Origin: Ancylobacter vacuolatus
Lineage (GTDB): Bacteria > Pseudomonadota > Alphaproteobacteria > Rhizobiales > Xanthobacteraceae
NCBI RefSeq assembly: GCF_030813595.1
Contig: NZ_JAUSUH010000001.1
Coordinates: 372,001 to 436,000 of the forward strand
DNA: 64,000 nt
Reading direction: 5' to 3'
The translations under genes and the position numbers were made by a program. The notes beneath the pieces were generated by a model that saw only the letters and a list, made by a program, of their open reading frames with translations, had not been told where the DNA came from and ran no database searches. Numbering within the stretch: position 1 is the stretch's first letter; each line of letters opens with the position of its first letter. Below are positions 26,692 to 36,971 of the stretch, one piece after another.

Positions 26692-27858
26692 TCAGTCGAT
26701 CCAGGGCAGGCGGACGGTCGCCGCCGCCAGCGCGGCGATGCCCTCGCGCCGGCCGGTAAAGCCCAGCCGTTCGCTGGTCGTCGCCTTCACGCTGACGCGG
26801 GCGACCGCGATGTCGACGATGGCGGCGATCATCTCGCGCATCGCCTCGCGGTGCGGGCCGATCTTCGGCGCCTCGCAGATGACAGTGGCGTCGAGATGGG
26901 CGATGCGGCCGCCGGCGTCGCGCACCAGGGCGGCGGCATGGGCGAGGAACTGGTCGGAGGCGGCGCCCTTCCATTGCGGGTCGGAGGGCGGGAAATGATG
27001 GCCGATATCGCCGGCGCCAATGGTGCCGAGCAGGGCATCGGTCAGGGCGTGCAGCACGACGTCGGCATCGGAGTGGCCGGCAAGGCCGAAATCATGCGGG
27101 ATGCGCAGCCCGCCGAGCACCACATGGTCGCCCGGCCCGAAGGCGTGCACGTCGAAGCCGGTGGCGGTGCGGACATCGGCAAGCTCGGCCAGCAGGCGGC
27201 GTTCGGCGGTCACGAAATCCTCCGGCGTGGTGAGCTTGAAATTGGCGGGGTCGCCGGGGAAGGAGGCGACGGCGTGCCCGGCGGCCTCGGCCACCGCCGC
27301 GTCGTCGGTCAGGTCATCGGCGCCCGCCTGCGCGCGGTGCGCCGCCAGGATGAGGTCGTAGCGGAAGGCCTGCGGCGTCTGGACGCTGCGGACGGCGTTG
27401 CGGTCGGGGCCGGTGGCGAGGAAGCCGGGCGCGGCCACCGCCTTCAGCGTGTCGACCAGCGCCAGCGCCGGCACGGCGGCGCCCGCCGTCGCGGCCGTAG
27501 CTATGGCCTGCGCCACCAGCCGTGGCGAGACGAAGGGCCGCGCCGCATCGTGGATCAGCACCAGATCGGGCGGGTCCTGCGCCAGCGCTTCCAGCCCGGC
27601 GCGCACCGAGGCCTGCCGCGTCGCGCCGCCTGCCACGGGCGGGAGCACGCCGTCGAAACCCGCCAGCGCCTCGGCGCAGAGGGCGGCATGTTCGGGCGAA
27701 ATCACCGGCAGCACGTGGCGGATGCCTGCCTGGCCGCGAAAGCCGTTCAGCGTGTGGCGCAGCACCGGCACCCCGCCCAGCGGACGGTATTGCTTGGGCA
27801 ATCCCTCGCCCGCTCGCAGGCCATTGCCTGCCGCCACCACGATCACGTCGGTCCGCAT
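26692..27858 (-). CDS. ispDF: Bifunctional IspD/IspF of the MEP isoprenoid pathway
   Basis: A 388-residue fusion, common in alphaproteobacteria. Residues 1-225 are the IspD cytidylyltransferase ([27 protein letters not shown]); residues about 228-388 are the IspF cyclodiphosphate synthase ([36 protein letters not shown] with zinc ligands Asp and His, and [16 protein letters not shown]). It makes 2-C-methyl-erythritol-2,4-cyclodiphosphate in two non-consecutive steps. Divergent from the dusB-ntr operon across about 200 bp. Confidence 0.95.
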   Translation of the reverse strand: MRTDVIVVAAGNGLRAGEGLPKQYRPLGGVPVLRHTLNGFRGQAGIRHVLPVISPEHAALCAEALAGFDGVLPPVAGGATRQASVRAGLEALAQDPPDLVLIHDAARPFVSPRLVAQAIATAATAGAAVPALALVDTLKAVAAPGFLATGPDRNAVRSVQTPQAFRYDLILAAHRAQAGADDLTDDAAVAEAAGHAVASFPGDPANFKLTTPEDFVTAERRLLAELADVRTATGFDVHAFGPGDHVVLGGLRIPHDFGLAGHSDADVVLHALTDALLGTIGAGDIGHHFPPSDPQWKGAASDQFLAHAAALVRDAGGRIAHLDATVICEAPKIGPHREAMREMIAAIVDIAVARVSVKATTSERLGFTGRREGIAALAAATVRLPWID

Positions 27859-27980
27859 TGCCTAACGCATCCGCCCTTCCGCTGACTGCCGCTTCAGCAG
27901 CTCAGACTTGCCCTGCCGGCTCGTTTAGCGCAAAAGCGGCACATATTTGCAAAAGATTTGACTTAAGCCCTTCGCATGGG

Positions 27981-28008
27981 TTGATGACGCGCTCGGCATG
28001 GCTATTAT
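27981..28008 (+). promoter_or_regulatory. Candidate sigma-70-type promoter of dusB-ntrBC
   Basis: TTGATG (27981-27986), a 16 bp spacer, then TATTAT (28003-28008), close to the consensus boxes, about 50 bp before dusB. A second TTGACT (27958-27963) lies just upstream. The surrounding 60 bp are AT-richer than the genome. No other gene fits in the 199 bp gap. Confidence 0.45.
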
Positions 28009-28057
28009 CTAGGCACCGCTGGTCGGGCTTATTTAATGTGCATCGAGTGATCGCCGC

Positions 28058-29089
28058 TTGACCCTTTGTTTTTCTCCCGTCGGCAATCTGCAGATCGGCA
28101 CCGTGGCGGTGCCGGGGGCGGTCGTGCTCGCGCCGATGGCGGGCATCACCGATGCGCCGATGCGGCGCATGGCCTTGCGCTATGGCGCGTCGCTGGCGGT
28201 GTCGGAAATGGTCGCCGCCGGTGCCTTCGAGACCGGGCATGAGGAAACCGTGCTGCGGGCGGAAGGGGCAGGGGTGGCGCTGCATGCCGTCCAGCTCGCC
28301 GGTAATGAGCCCGAATCGCTGGCCCGCGCCGCCCGCCTCGCGGAAGCCGCCGGCGCGGCGCTGATCGACATCAATATGGGCTGTCCGGCGAAACGAGTGA
28401 CCACCGGTCTGGCCGGCTCGGCGCTGCTGCGCGACCTCGACCTCGCCACTCGCCTCATCGCGGCGGTGGTGGGGGCGGTGAGCGTGCCGGTGACGCTGAA
28501 GACACGGCTCGGCTGGGACGGCGCCGCCACGGTGGCACCGGAGCTCGCCCGGCGGGCCGAGGCGATCGGCGTGCGGATGATCACCATTCACGGGCGCACG
28601 CGCTGCCAGTTCTACACCGGCCGCGCCGACTGGACGGCGATCCGCGCGGTCAAGGACGCGGTCTCCATCCCCGTGCTCGCCAATGGCGATCTGGTGGCGA
28701 TCGAGGACGCGACCGCGATGCTCACCGCGTCCGGCGCCGATGGGGTGATGATCGGCCGTGGCGCGCAGGGGCGGCCCTGGTTTCCCGGCCAGGTCGCCAG
28801 CTTCCTGCGCACCGGCCGGGCGCCGGCCGATCCGCCGCTCGCCGAGCAGCGCGACGTGCTGATCGAGCTCTATGAGGGCTGGCTGGGCCATTACGGGCGC
28901 GAGCTCGGCATGCGCTGCGCCCGCAAGCATATCGGCTGGTCGCTGGCCAGCGCCACAGCGAGCGCCGGCCGCTCGCCTGATGTCGCCGCCTCCTGGCGCC
29001 GGCAGCTTCTTACCCTTGAGGATCCGGCGCGCGTCGTCACCGGAATCCGCGACGCCTATGACGACATTGGATGGAGAGAAGCTGCATGA
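28058..29089 (+). CDS. dusB: tRNA-dihydrouridine synthase B (NifR3)
   Basis: A 343-residue FMN enzyme that reduces uridines in the tRNA D-loop. [23 protein letters not shown] begins the TIM barrel; the catalytic-loop Cys is in [11 protein letters not shown], and [20 protein letters not shown] and VLANGDL are family signatures. The start is TTG 28058 (no better in-frame ATG); translation from a rare start may keep expression low. Its stop overlaps the ntrB start (ATGA), which is the classical nifR3-ntrB-ntrC operon. Confidence 0.92.
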   Translation: MTLCFSPVGNLQIGTVAVPGAVVLAPMAGITDAPMRRMALRYGASLAVSEMVAAGAFETGHEETVLRAEGAGVALHAVQLAGNEPESLARAARLAEAAGAALIDINMGCPAKRVTTGLAGSALLRDLDLATRLIAAVVGAVSVPVTLKTRLGWDGAATVAPELARRAEAIGVRMITIHGRTRCQFYTGRADWTAIRAVKDAVSIPVLANGDLVAIEDATAMLTASGADGVMIGRGAQGRPWFPGQVASFLRTGRAPADPPLAEQRDVLIELYEGWLGHYGRELGMRCARKHIGWSLASATASAGRSPDVAASWRRQLLTLEDPARVVTGIRDAYDDIGWREAA

Positions 29090-30216
29090 GTTCGGTTTCC
29101 TCGCAACGGCCTGGCCCGCGCGCGGGCAGCGCGACTGCGGAGGCCGTCGTGAATGCGCTGCCGCATCCAGTCATCACGGTGGCGGAAGATAATCGCCTGA
29201 TCGACGCCAATGTGGCGGCGGAGGCGTTCTTCGAGGCCTCGCTGGCGGTTCTGGTGCGTCATCGCCTGCAGGAATTCGTGCCCTTCGGCAGCCCGATCCT
29301 GTCGCTGGTGGAGCAGGTGCGCTCGCGCGGCGCGGCGGTGAATGAGTACCGGGTCGATCTCGGCACGCCGCGCAATGGTGGCGAGCGCATTGTCGACATC
29401 CATGTCGCGCCGCTGTCGGAAGTGGCGGGCCATGTCGTCATCATGCTGCAGGAGCGCACCATCGCCGACAAGATGGACCGCCAGCTCACCCATCGCGGCG
29501 CCGCCCGCTCGGTGACGGCGCTGGCCTCCATGCTGGCGCATGAGATCAAGAACCCGCTGTCCGGCATTCGCGGCGCGGCGCAGCTGCTCGAATTGTCCGC
29601 CAGCGACGACGACCGCTCGCTGACCCGGCTGATCACCGACGAGGCCGACCGCATCGTCAAGCTGGTCGACCGCATGGAGGTGTTCTCCGACGAGCGGCCG
29701 ATCGAGCGCGAGCCGGTCAACATCCACGCGGTGCTGGAGCATGTCCGCACGCTGGCCAGCACCGGATTCGCCCGTACCATCCGCTTCGTCGAGGAGTACG
29801 ATCCCTCGCTGCCGCCGGTGCTGGCCAATAGGGACCAACTGGTGCAGGTGTTCCTCAATCTGGTGAAGAACGCCGCCGAAGCCATTGGCGATTCGCCCGA
29901 CGGCGAGATTCAGCTCACCACCGCCTTCCGCCCCGGCGTGCGGTTGATGATGCCCGGCGCCCCGGCGCGGGTCAGCCTGCCGCTGGAGTTCTGCGTGCGG
30001 GACAACGGCCCCGGCGTGCCGGAAGACCTGATGCCGCATCTGTTCGATCCTTTCGTCACCACCAAGCCGACCGGCACGGGCCTCGGCCTGGCGCTGGTGG
30101 CCAAGATCGTCGGGGACCATGGCGGCATCATCGAATGCGACAGCCAGCCCCGCCGCACCACCTTCCGTGTCCTCATGCCCATGTACCGCGCCAGTCGCGG
30201 TGACGAGAAGAGTTGA
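29086..30216 (+). CDS. ntrB: Nitrogen regulation sensor kinase/phosphatase NtrB
   Basis: A 376-residue cytosolic histidine kinase without membrane segments. PAS domain about residues 20-125, phosphoacceptor H152 in [12 protein letters not shown], then the ATPase with N box [11 protein letters not shown] and G boxes [10 protein letters not shown] and GTGLGLALV. It phosphorylates NtrC under nitrogen limitation and dephosphorylates it with PII when nitrogen is plentiful. ATG 29086 overlaps the dusB stop; a longer start (29071) is possible but unneeded. Confidence 0.95.
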   Translation: MSSVSSQRPGPRAGSATAEAVVNALPHPVITVAEDNRLIDANVAAEAFFEASLAVLVRHRLQEFVPFGSPILSLVEQVRSRGAAVNEYRVDLGTPRNGGERIVDIHVAPLSEVAGHVVIMLQERTIADKMDRQLTHRGAARSVTALASMLAHEIKNPLSGIRGAAQLLELSASDDDRSLTRLITDEADRIVKLVDRMEVFSDERPIEREPVNIHAVLEHVRTLASTGFARTIRFVEEYDPSLPPVLANRDQLVQVFLNLVKNAAEAIGDSPDGEIQLTTAFRPGVRLMMPGAPARVSLPLEFCVRDNGPGVPEDLMPHLFDPFVTTKPTGTGLGLALVAKIVGDHGGIIECDSQPRRTTFRVLMPMYRASRGDEKS

Positions 30217-30224
30217 GAACCGCC

Positions 30225-31670
30225 ATGCCGACGGGAAGTATCCTGGTTGCCGATGACGACGCTGCCATCCGCACCGTGCTCAATCAGGCGCTGTCGCGGG
30301 CGGGCTATGAGGTGCGCTCCTGCGGCAACGCGGCGACGCTGTGGCGCTGGGTCAGCCAGGGCGATGGCGACCTCGTCATCACCGATGTGGTGATGCCGGA
30401 TGAGAACGCCTTCGACCTGCTGCCGCGCATCAAGAAGGTGCGCCCGGACCTGCCGGTCATCGTCATGAGCGCGCAGAACACCTTCATGACGGCGATCCGC
30501 GCCTCGGAGAAGGGCGCCTATGAATATCTGCCCAAGCCCTTCGATCTTAAGGAGCTGATCTCCATCGTCGGCCGCGCCTTGTCCGAGCCGAAGAAGCCGG
30601 AGAACGCGCTCAAAGGTCTGGGCGAGGATGCCGACAACATCCCGCTGGTCGGCCGCTCGCCGGCGATGCAGGACATTTACCGCGTGCTGGCGCGGCTGAT
30701 GCAGACCGACCTCACGGTGATGATCGCCGGCGAGAGCGGCACCGGCAAGGAACTGGTGGCGCGGGCGCTGCACGACTATGGCAAGCGCCGCAACGGGCCC
30801 TTCGTTGCCATCAACATGGCGGCGATTCCGCGCGACCTGATCGAATCCGAACTGTTCGGCCATGAAAAGGGGGCCTTCACCGGCGCGAATGCGCGCTCGG
30901 CCGGCCGCTTCGAGCAGGCGGAAAGCGGCACGCTGTTTCTCGACGAAATCGGCGACATGCCGATGGAAGCGCAGACCCGGCTGCTGCGCGTGCTGCAGCA
31001 GGGCGAATACACCACGGTTGGCGGGCGCACCGCGATCAAGACCGATGTGCGGATCGTCGCCGCCACCAACAAGGATCTGCGCATCCTCATCCAGCAGGGT
31101 CTGTTCCGGGAGGATTTGTTCTTCCGCCTCAACGTCGTGCCGCTGCGCCTTCCGCCGCTGCGCGAGCGGGCGGAGGACGTGCCGGACCTCGCCCGCCACT
31201 TCTTCCTGCAGGCCGAGCGCGAGGGGCTGCCGCGCAAGCAGATCGACGCCGCCGCGCTCGACCGGCTCAAGCGCTACCGCTGGCCGGGCAATGTGCGCGA
31301 GCTGGAAAACCTGATCCGCCGTCTCGCCGCGCTCTACCCGCAGGAAGTCATCACCGGCTCGATCATCGAGGCCGAGCTGTCGACGCCGATCTCGCCGCCG
31401 ACGCCGGAGGAAAACGGCCAGGACGAGACGCTCTCCGCCTCGGTGGAGCGCCATCTCAATGCCTATTTCGGCGGCTTCGGCGAGAACCTGCCCCCGCCCG
31501 GCCTCTATCACCGCATCCTGAAGGATGTGGAGTATCCGCTGCTCTCCGCCGCGCTGGCGGCGACGCGCGGCAACCAGATCAAGGCGGCCGAATTGCTGGG
31601 CCTCAACCGCAACACGCTGCGCAAAAAAATCCGGGATCTCGACATCCAAATAATCCGCACCAGTCGGTGA
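30225..31670 (+). CDS. ntrC: Nitrogen regulation response regulator NtrC
   Basis: A 481-residue sigma-54 activator. Receiver with phosphoacceptor D54 ([10 protein letters not shown]), AAA+ domain with Walker A GESGTGKE and the sigma-54-contacting GAFTGA loop, Walker [11 protein letters not shown], and a C-terminal Fis-type HTH ([16 protein letters not shown]). Activates nitrogen-scavenging genes such as glnA or amt; targets are not visible here. The start is 8 bp after the ntrB stop. Confidence 0.95.
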   Translation: MPTGSILVADDDAAIRTVLNQALSRAGYEVRSCGNAATLWRWVSQGDGDLVITDVVMPDENAFDLLPRIKKVRPDLPVIVMSAQNTFMTAIRASEKGAYEYLPKPFDLKELISIVGRALSEPKKPENALKGLGEDADNIPLVGRSPAMQDIYRVLARLMQTDLTVMIAGESGTGKELVARALHDYGKRRNGPFVAINMAAIPRDLIESELFGHEKGAFTGANARSAGRFEQAESGTLFLDEIGDMPMEAQTRLLRVLQQGEYTTVGGRTAIKTDVRIVAATNKDLRILIQQGLFREDLFFRLNVVPLRLPPLRERAEDVPDLARHFFLQAEREGLPRKQIDAAALDRLKRYRWPGNVRELENLIRRLAALYPQEVITGSIIEAELSTPISPPTPEENGQDETLSASVERHLNAYFGGFGENLPPPGLYHRILKDVEYPLLSAALAATRGNQIKAAELLGLNRNTLRKKIRDLDIQIIRTSR

Positions 31671-31788
31671 GCGCCTTACGCCCTCGCGAATTAAGGCGGG
31701 GGCGGCTCGCCAATGTCACATTTTTGCACCAGTGTCGTATCACTGCATCAGTAGGGCGGGCTGATTCCCGCCGCCAACATGGTGATGG

Positions 31789-34056
31789 ATGAGCGACGCT
31801 TCGACCGGCGGAACCAACAGGCAGGAAGCGCTCGACCTCGGCGGGATGGGATTCCGATTCTCGCTCTGGGGCCTGGCGCCGCTGGCGGTGCTGCTGGCGC
31901 TGCTCATCGCGCTGGCCAGCTTCATCATCCTCATCGGCATCACCCCGCTGGTGCCGTCGCAGGATGTGATCATCGTCGTCCTGTGCCTCAACGGGCTTAT
32001 GTCGCTGGTGCTGCTCGGCATCATCGGCCGCGAGGTGTGGCGCATCGTCAAGGCGCGCAAGCGCGGCCGGGCGGCGGCGCGGCTGCATGTGCGTGTCGTC
32101 GGCCTGTTCGGCGTGGTGGCGGTGGTGCCGGCGCTGCTGGTAGCGATCCTGGCCAGCATCACCCTCGACAAGGGGCTCGACCGCTGGTTCTCGGTCCGCA
32201 CCCGCGCCATCGTCGACAATGCGGTGTCGGTCGCGCAGACCTATGTGCGCGAGCATGCCTATTCCATTCGCGGCGACGTGCTGGGCATGTCGCGCGACCT
32301 CCAGCGCATCCGCCAGCTCTGGGACCAGGACCGCAGCCGCTTCCGCCAGGCACTGACCGCGCAGGCGGTGGTGCGCGGCCTGCCCGCCGCCATGATCATC
32401 GACAAGGACCTCCAGGTCGTCGACCGCGCCACCATCCGCGTCGGCCGCGAATTCGTGGTGCCGGCCAATCTGGCGCTGAAGGACGCGACCGAAGAGCAGC
32501 CGCTGATCTATCTGCCGAACGACGCCGATTATGTCGGCGCGGTCATCCCGCTGAAGGATTTCGGCGACCTCTATCTCTATGTCGCGCGCTCGGTCGATCC
32601 GCGGGTGATCGATTATCTCAAGGAGACGCAGGCCGCTGTCGTCGACTACCGCAACCTCGAACAGCAGCGCGTGGGCGTGCAGGTGGCGTTCGCGGTGCTC
32701 TATGCGGTAATTTCGCTCACCGTGCTGCTCTGCGCCGTGTGGCTCGGCATCAATTTCGCCAACCGTCTGGTGGCGCCGATTCGCCGCCTGATCGGCGCCG
32801 CCGATCTCGTCGCCGCCGGCAATCTCTATGTCGAGGTGCCGGTGCGCCGCACCGAGGGCGATCTGTCGAGCCTGGCCGAGACCTTCAACAAGATGACGCA
32901 GGAACTGCGCACCCAGCGCGACGACCTCGTCCAGGCCCGCGACCAGATCGACACCCGCCGCCGCTTCACCGAGGCGGTGCTCTCGGGCGTCGGCGCCGGC
33001 GTCATCGGCCTCGATCCGCAGGGGCGCATCTCGATCATCAACCGCCCGGCGGAAAAGCTGCTCGGCGTGGTGGAAGCGGATGTGCTCGGCAGTGAATTCG
33101 GTGCGGTGGTGCCGGAAGTCGCCTCCCTGCTGGCCCAGGCGATGCAGGCGGGCGAGCGCAGCGTGCAGGCCAATGCCACGCTGACCCGCAATGGCCGCGA
33201 CCGGGTGATCGCGGTGCGCGTCACCACCGAGCAGTCGCGCGAGGCCGAGCATGGCTGGGTGGTCACGCTCGACGACATCACCGAGCTGGTGGTGGCGCAG
33301 CGCAGCTCCGCCTGGGCCGACGTCGCCCGGCGCATCGCCCATGAGATCAAGAACCCGCTCACCCCGATCCAGCTCTCCGCCGAGCGGCTGCGCCGGCGCT
33401 ACGGCAAGGTGATCGGCGAGGACCGCGAGGTGTTCGACCAGTGCACCGAAACCATCATCCGCCAGGTCGGCGACATCGGCCGCATGGTGGACGAGTTCTC
33501 CTCCTTCGCCCGCATGCCCAAGCCCGTCGCCGAGGCGCAGGATATTGGCGAGACGGCGCGGCAGGTGGTCTTCCTCATGCGGGTCGGTAATCCCGACATC
33601 ACGCTCGACCTCGACTTGCCGGAGCAACCGGTCATCGCCCGCTTCGACCGCCGGCTCATGTCGCAGGCACTGACCAACATCATCAAGAACGCCACCGAGG
33701 CGCTGGCAGCGGTGCCGCCGGAAGAACGCACCGACCCGCCGCGCATCCAGGTGGCGGTGCATGCCAATGAGCGGATGGTGACGATCGACGTCATCGACAA
33801 TGGCAAGGGCCTGCCGACCGAGAACCGGGCGCGGCTGCTCGAGCCTTATGTGACGACGCGCGAGAAGGGCACCGGGCTCGGCCTCGCGATCGTCGGAAAG
33901 ATCATGGAAGAACATGGCGGCGGCATCGAGCTCGACGATGCCCCCCATGGGCGTGGCGCGTGGGTTCGCCTGCGTTTCGCGCGCGATGGCGGCCCAACGG
34001 CCGCCAATGACGGAAAAGGCAACGGCGGGGCCTCGACTGCCCGGCTGGTCGGCTGA
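31789..34056 (+). CDS. ntrY: Membrane sensor histidine kinase NtrY
   Basis: A 755-residue kinase. Four N-terminal membrane helices (within about residues 20-130, then near 295-320), a periplasmic loop between, a HAMP domain after the last helix (APIRRLIGAADLVAAGNLYVEV), a PAS domain (about 380-490), phosphoacceptor H518 in [15 protein letters not shown] and an ATPase with GTGLGLAIVGKIMEEHGG. NtrY with NtrX affects nitrogen and redox/respiratory responses in alphaproteobacteria. About 118 bp without a gene separate it from ntrC, so it may have its own promoter. Confidence 0.94.
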   Translation: MSDASTGGTNRQEALDLGGMGFRFSLWGLAPLAVLLALLIALASFIILIGITPLVPSQDVIIVVLCLNGLMSLVLLGIIGREVWRIVKARKRGRAAARLHVRVVGLFGVVAVVPALLVAILASITLDKGLDRWFSVRTRAIVDNAVSVAQTYVREHAYSIRGDVLGMSRDLQRIRQLWDQDRSRFRQALTAQAVVRGLPAAMIIDKDLQVVDRATIRVGREFVVPANLALKDATEEQPLIYLPNDADYVGAVIPLKDFGDLYLYVARSVDPRVIDYLKETQAAVVDYRNLEQQRVGVQVAFAVLYAVISLTVLLCAVWLGINFANRLVAPIRRLIGAADLVAAGNLYVEVPVRRTEGDLSSLAETFNKMTQELRTQRDDLVQARDQIDTRRRFTEAVLSGVGAGVIGLDPQGRISIINRPAEKLLGVVEADVLGSEFGAVVPEVASLLAQAMQAGERSVQANATLTRNGRDRVIAVRVTTEQSREAEHGWVVTLDDITELVVAQRSSAWADVARRIAHEIKNPLTPIQLSAERLRRRYGKVIGEDREVFDQCTETIIRQVGDIGRMVDEFSSFARMPKPVAEAQDIGETARQVVFLMRVGNPDITLDLDLPEQPVIARFDRRLMSQALTNIIKNATEALAAVPPEERTDPPRIQVAVHANERMVTIDVIDNGKGLPTENRARLLEPYVTTREKGTGLGLAIVGKIMEEHGGGIELDDAPHGRGAWVRLRFARDGGPTAANDGKGNGGASTARLVG

Positions 34057-34070
34057 AGGAGAACTGACTT

Positions 34071-35438
34071 ATGGCGACGGACATCCTGATCGTCGACGAC
34101 GAAGCCGATATTCGCGGGCTGGTCGCGGGCATTCTGGAAGATGAGGGCTATGGCGCCCGCACCGCCAAGGACAGCGACGAGGCGCTGGCCGCCATCGAGG
34201 CGCGCCGCCCGCATCTGGTCTTCCTCGACATCTGGCTGGAACGCTCGAAGCTGGACGGGCTTCAGCTGCTCGAACGGATCAAGAAGAACCATCCGGACGT
34301 GCCCGTGGTGATGATCTCCGGCCATGGCACCATCGAGACGGCGGTGGCGGCGATCAAGCAGGGCGCCTACGACTTCATCGAGAAGCCGTTCAATTCTGAC
34401 CGCCTGATCCTCGTCGCCGATCGCGCGCTGGAAACGCTGCGGCTCAAGCGCGAGGTGCGCGACCTCAAGCAGCGCACCGCGGTGACGCAGCTGCTGGTCG
34501 GCAAGTCCTCGGTGATGAACCAGCTGCGCCAGGGCATCGAGCGCGTGGCGCCGACCAACAGCCGGATCATGATCGTCGGCCCCTCCGGTTCCGGCAAGGA
34601 ACTGACCGCCCGGATGATCCACTCGGCCTCGCAGCGGGCCAATGGCCCCTTCGTGGTCATCAACGCCGCCGCCATCACCCCCGAGCGCATGGAGGTCGAG
34701 CTTTTCGGCGTCGAGATCGGGGAAGGGCAGGGCCGCCAGGTCGGCGCGCTGGAAGAGGCGCATGGCGGCACGCTGTTCATCGACGAGATCGCCGACATGC
34801 CGCGCGAGACCCAGAACCGCATCCTGCGGGTTCTGGTCGACCAGAACTTCCTGCGGGTGGGCGGCGCCACCCGCGTCTCGGTCGATGTCCGCATCATCTC
34901 GTCCACCGCGCGCAATCTGGAAAAGGAGATTGCCGACGGGCGTTTCCGCGAGGACCTCTATCACCGCCTTGGCGTCGTGCCGGTGCGCGTGCCGCCTCTG
35001 GCCGAGCGGCGCGAGGACGTGCCGGAACTGGTGGAGTTCTTCCTCGACCAGATCTCCCAGTCCACCGGCCTGCCGCGCCGGCGTGTCGCCGATGACGCCC
35101 TCGCCGTGCTGCAATCGCATGACTGGCCGGGCAATGTCCGCCAGCTGCGCAACAATATCGAGCGCCTGCTCATCCTCGCCTCGGGCGATGCCGACGCGCC
35201 TGTCACGGCGGACATGCTGCCCCCCGATGTCGGCGCGCTGGTGCCCAGCCTGCCGAGCGGGGCGGGCGGCGAGCACCTGATGGGCCTGCCGCTGCGCGAG
35301 GCGCGCGAAGTGTTCGAGCGGGAATATCTCGTGGCGCAGATCAGCCGCTTCGGCGGCAACATCTCGCGCACTGCCGAGTTCGTCGGCATGGAGCGCTCGG
35401 CGCTGCACCGCAAGCTGAAGGCGCTCGGCATCGGCTGA
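34071..35438 (+). CDS. ntrX: Response regulator NtrX
   Basis: A 455-residue NtrC-like regulator. Receiver with D53 (HLVFLDIWLERSKLDG), AAA+ domain with Walker A GPSGSGKE and Walker B TLFIDEIADM, and a C-terminal Fis-type HTH (NISRTAEFVGMERSALHRKL). The GAFTGA loop needed to engage sigma-54 is absent: where NtrC has it, NtrX reads IGEGQGRQVGALEEA. It therefore probably regulates sigma-70 promoters or represses. Partner of NtrY 14 bp upstream. Confidence 0.94.
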   Translation: MATDILIVDDEADIRGLVAGILEDEGYGARTAKDSDEALAAIEARRPHLVFLDIWLERSKLDGLQLLERIKKNHPDVPVVMISGHGTIETAVAAIKQGAYDFIEKPFNSDRLILVADRALETLRLKREVRDLKQRTAVTQLLVGKSSVMNQLRQGIERVAPTNSRIMIVGPSGSGKELTARMIHSASQRANGPFVVINAAAITPERMEVELFGVEIGEGQGRQVGALEEAHGGTLFIDEIADMPRETQNRILRVLVDQNFLRVGGATRVSVDVRIISSTARNLEKEIADGRFREDLYHRLGVVPVRVPPLAERREDVPELVEFFLDQISQSTGLPRRRVADDALAVLQSHDWPGNVRQLRNNIERLLILASGDADAPVTADMLPPDVGALVPSLPSGAGGEHLMGLPLREAREVFEREYLVAQISRFGGNISRTAEFVGMERSALHRKLKALGIG

Positions 35439-35579
35439 GCGTCCGGCGAACTTCAAGGAAGATGTGCGGCCCGGCCGCGCGGACGTCTCCGGGCGCGTGC
35501 GAACCTGCTATAGAGTGACTCGCGAGATGAGAGCCGGGGGGCGCCGCAGGCGGCACCTTCCGATACCAGCGGGGTCGCC

Positions 35580-36956
35580 ATGAAGGTCGTCATTTGCGGG
35601 GCGGGGCAGGTGGGGTTCGGCATTGCCGAGCGTCTGGCCGCGGAGCAGAACGACGTCTCGATCATCGACACCTCGCCGCGCCTGATCCAGGCCGTGACCG
35701 ACACGCTCGACGTGCGCGGCTTCGTCGGCCACGGCTCGCATCCGGATGTGCTGGCCCGGGCGGGGCTGGAGGCGGCGGACATGCTGATCGCCGTCACCCT
35801 GCATGACGAAGTGAACATGATCGCCTGCCAGGTCGGCCACGCGCTGTTCGACGTGCCGACCAAGATCGCCCGGGTGCGGGCGCAGAGCTATCTCCAGGGC
35901 CACTGGCGCAACCTGTTCTCGCGCGACCACCTGCCGATCGACGTGGTGATCTCGCCGGAGCTCGAAGTGGGCGAGATGGTGCTGCGGCGCCTGTCGCTGC
36001 CCGGGGCGGTGGACACGGTGAGTTTCAACGACAGCAATGTCGTGGTGGTGGGCGTGCGCTGCCAGGAGGATTGCCCGGTCCTCGACACGCCGCTGCGCCA
36101 GCTGACCGATCTGTTCCCGGATCTGCGCGCCGTCGTGGTGGCGGTCTATCGCAACGGCAAGACCTTCGTGCCGCGCTCGGCCGATTCGCTGCTGGCCGGC
36201 GATCTCGCCTATTTCGTCGCCCATACCGACCAGGTGAGCCGCACCCTGTCGATCTTTGGCCATGACGAGCCGCCGGCGCAGCGCATCGTCATCGGCGGCG
36301 GCGGCAATATCGGGCTTTATGTCGCCCGCGAGCTGGAGCTGCGCAACCCGAAGGCGCGGGTGAAAATCATCGAGGAAAACCTTGGCCGCGCAGAGGAAAT
36401 TGCCCAGCAGCTGACGCGCACCGTGGTGCTGCGCGGCAGCGCGCTCGACCGCGCGATCCTGGAGGAGGCGGCCGTTGGCGACGCCGATACGATGATCGCG
36501 GTCACCAATGACGACCGGGTCAACATCCTCTCCTGCCTGCTGTCGCGCGAGCTCGGCGCCAAGCGCATGCTGTCGCTGCTGAACGATCCGGCCTATCCCG
36601 CCTTTGCGCGCGGGCTCGGCATCGATGCCTATGTGAATCCGCGCCAGATCACCGTGTCGAAGATTCTGCAATATGTCCGCAAGGGCCGCATTCGCGGGGT
36701 CCACTCCCTGCTGAACGGTGCCGGCGAGGTGATCGAGGCCGAGGCGCTGGAGACCTCGCCGCTGGTTGGCAAGCCGCTGCGCCAGCTCGACATCTTCGAT
36801 GGCATGCGGATCGGCGCCGTCATTCGCGGCGGCCGGGTGATGCTGCCGCGCGGCGATACCGTGATCCAGGCGCGCGACCGGGTGGTGATGTTCGCGCTCG
36901 CCGACAAGGTGAAGCGGGTCGAGCAGCTGTTCCGGGTCAGCCTTGAGTTCTTCTGA
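35580..36956 (+). CDS. trkA: Trk potassium uptake regulatory protein TrkA
   Basis: A 458-residue peripheral protein with two RCK modules. NAD-binding GAGQVGFGIAERLA (near residue 7) and GGGGNIGLYVARELE (near 238), each followed by a TrkA-C ligand domain (VDTVSFNDSNVVVVG and ASPLVGKPLRQLDIF regions). It gates the TrkH channel encoded 15 bp downstream. The gene follows ntrX after 141 bp, a conserved alphaproteobacterial order linking nitrogen and potassium genes. Confidence 0.94.
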   Translation: MKVVICGAGQVGFGIAERLAAEQNDVSIIDTSPRLIQAVTDTLDVRGFVGHGSHPDVLARAGLEAADMLIAVTLHDEVNMIACQVGHALFDVPTKIARVRAQSYLQGHWRNLFSRDHLPIDVVISPELEVGEMVLRRLSLPGAVDTVSFNDSNVVVVGVRCQEDCPVLDTPLRQLTDLFPDLRAVVVAVYRNGKTFVPRSADSLLAGDLAYFVAHTDQVSRTLSIFGHDEPPAQRIVIGGGGNIGLYVARELELRNPKARVKIIEENLGRAEEIAQQLTRTVVLRGSALDRAILEEAAVGDADTMIAVTNDDRVNILSCLLSRELGAKRMLSLLNDPAYPAFARGLGIDAYVNPRQITVSKILQYVRKGRIRGVHSLLNGAGEVIEAEALETSPLVGKPLRQLDIFDGMRIGAVIRGGRVMLPRGDTVIQARDRVVMFALADKVKRVEQLFRVSLEFF

Positions 36957-36971
36957 GAGAGGCCGAGACCC

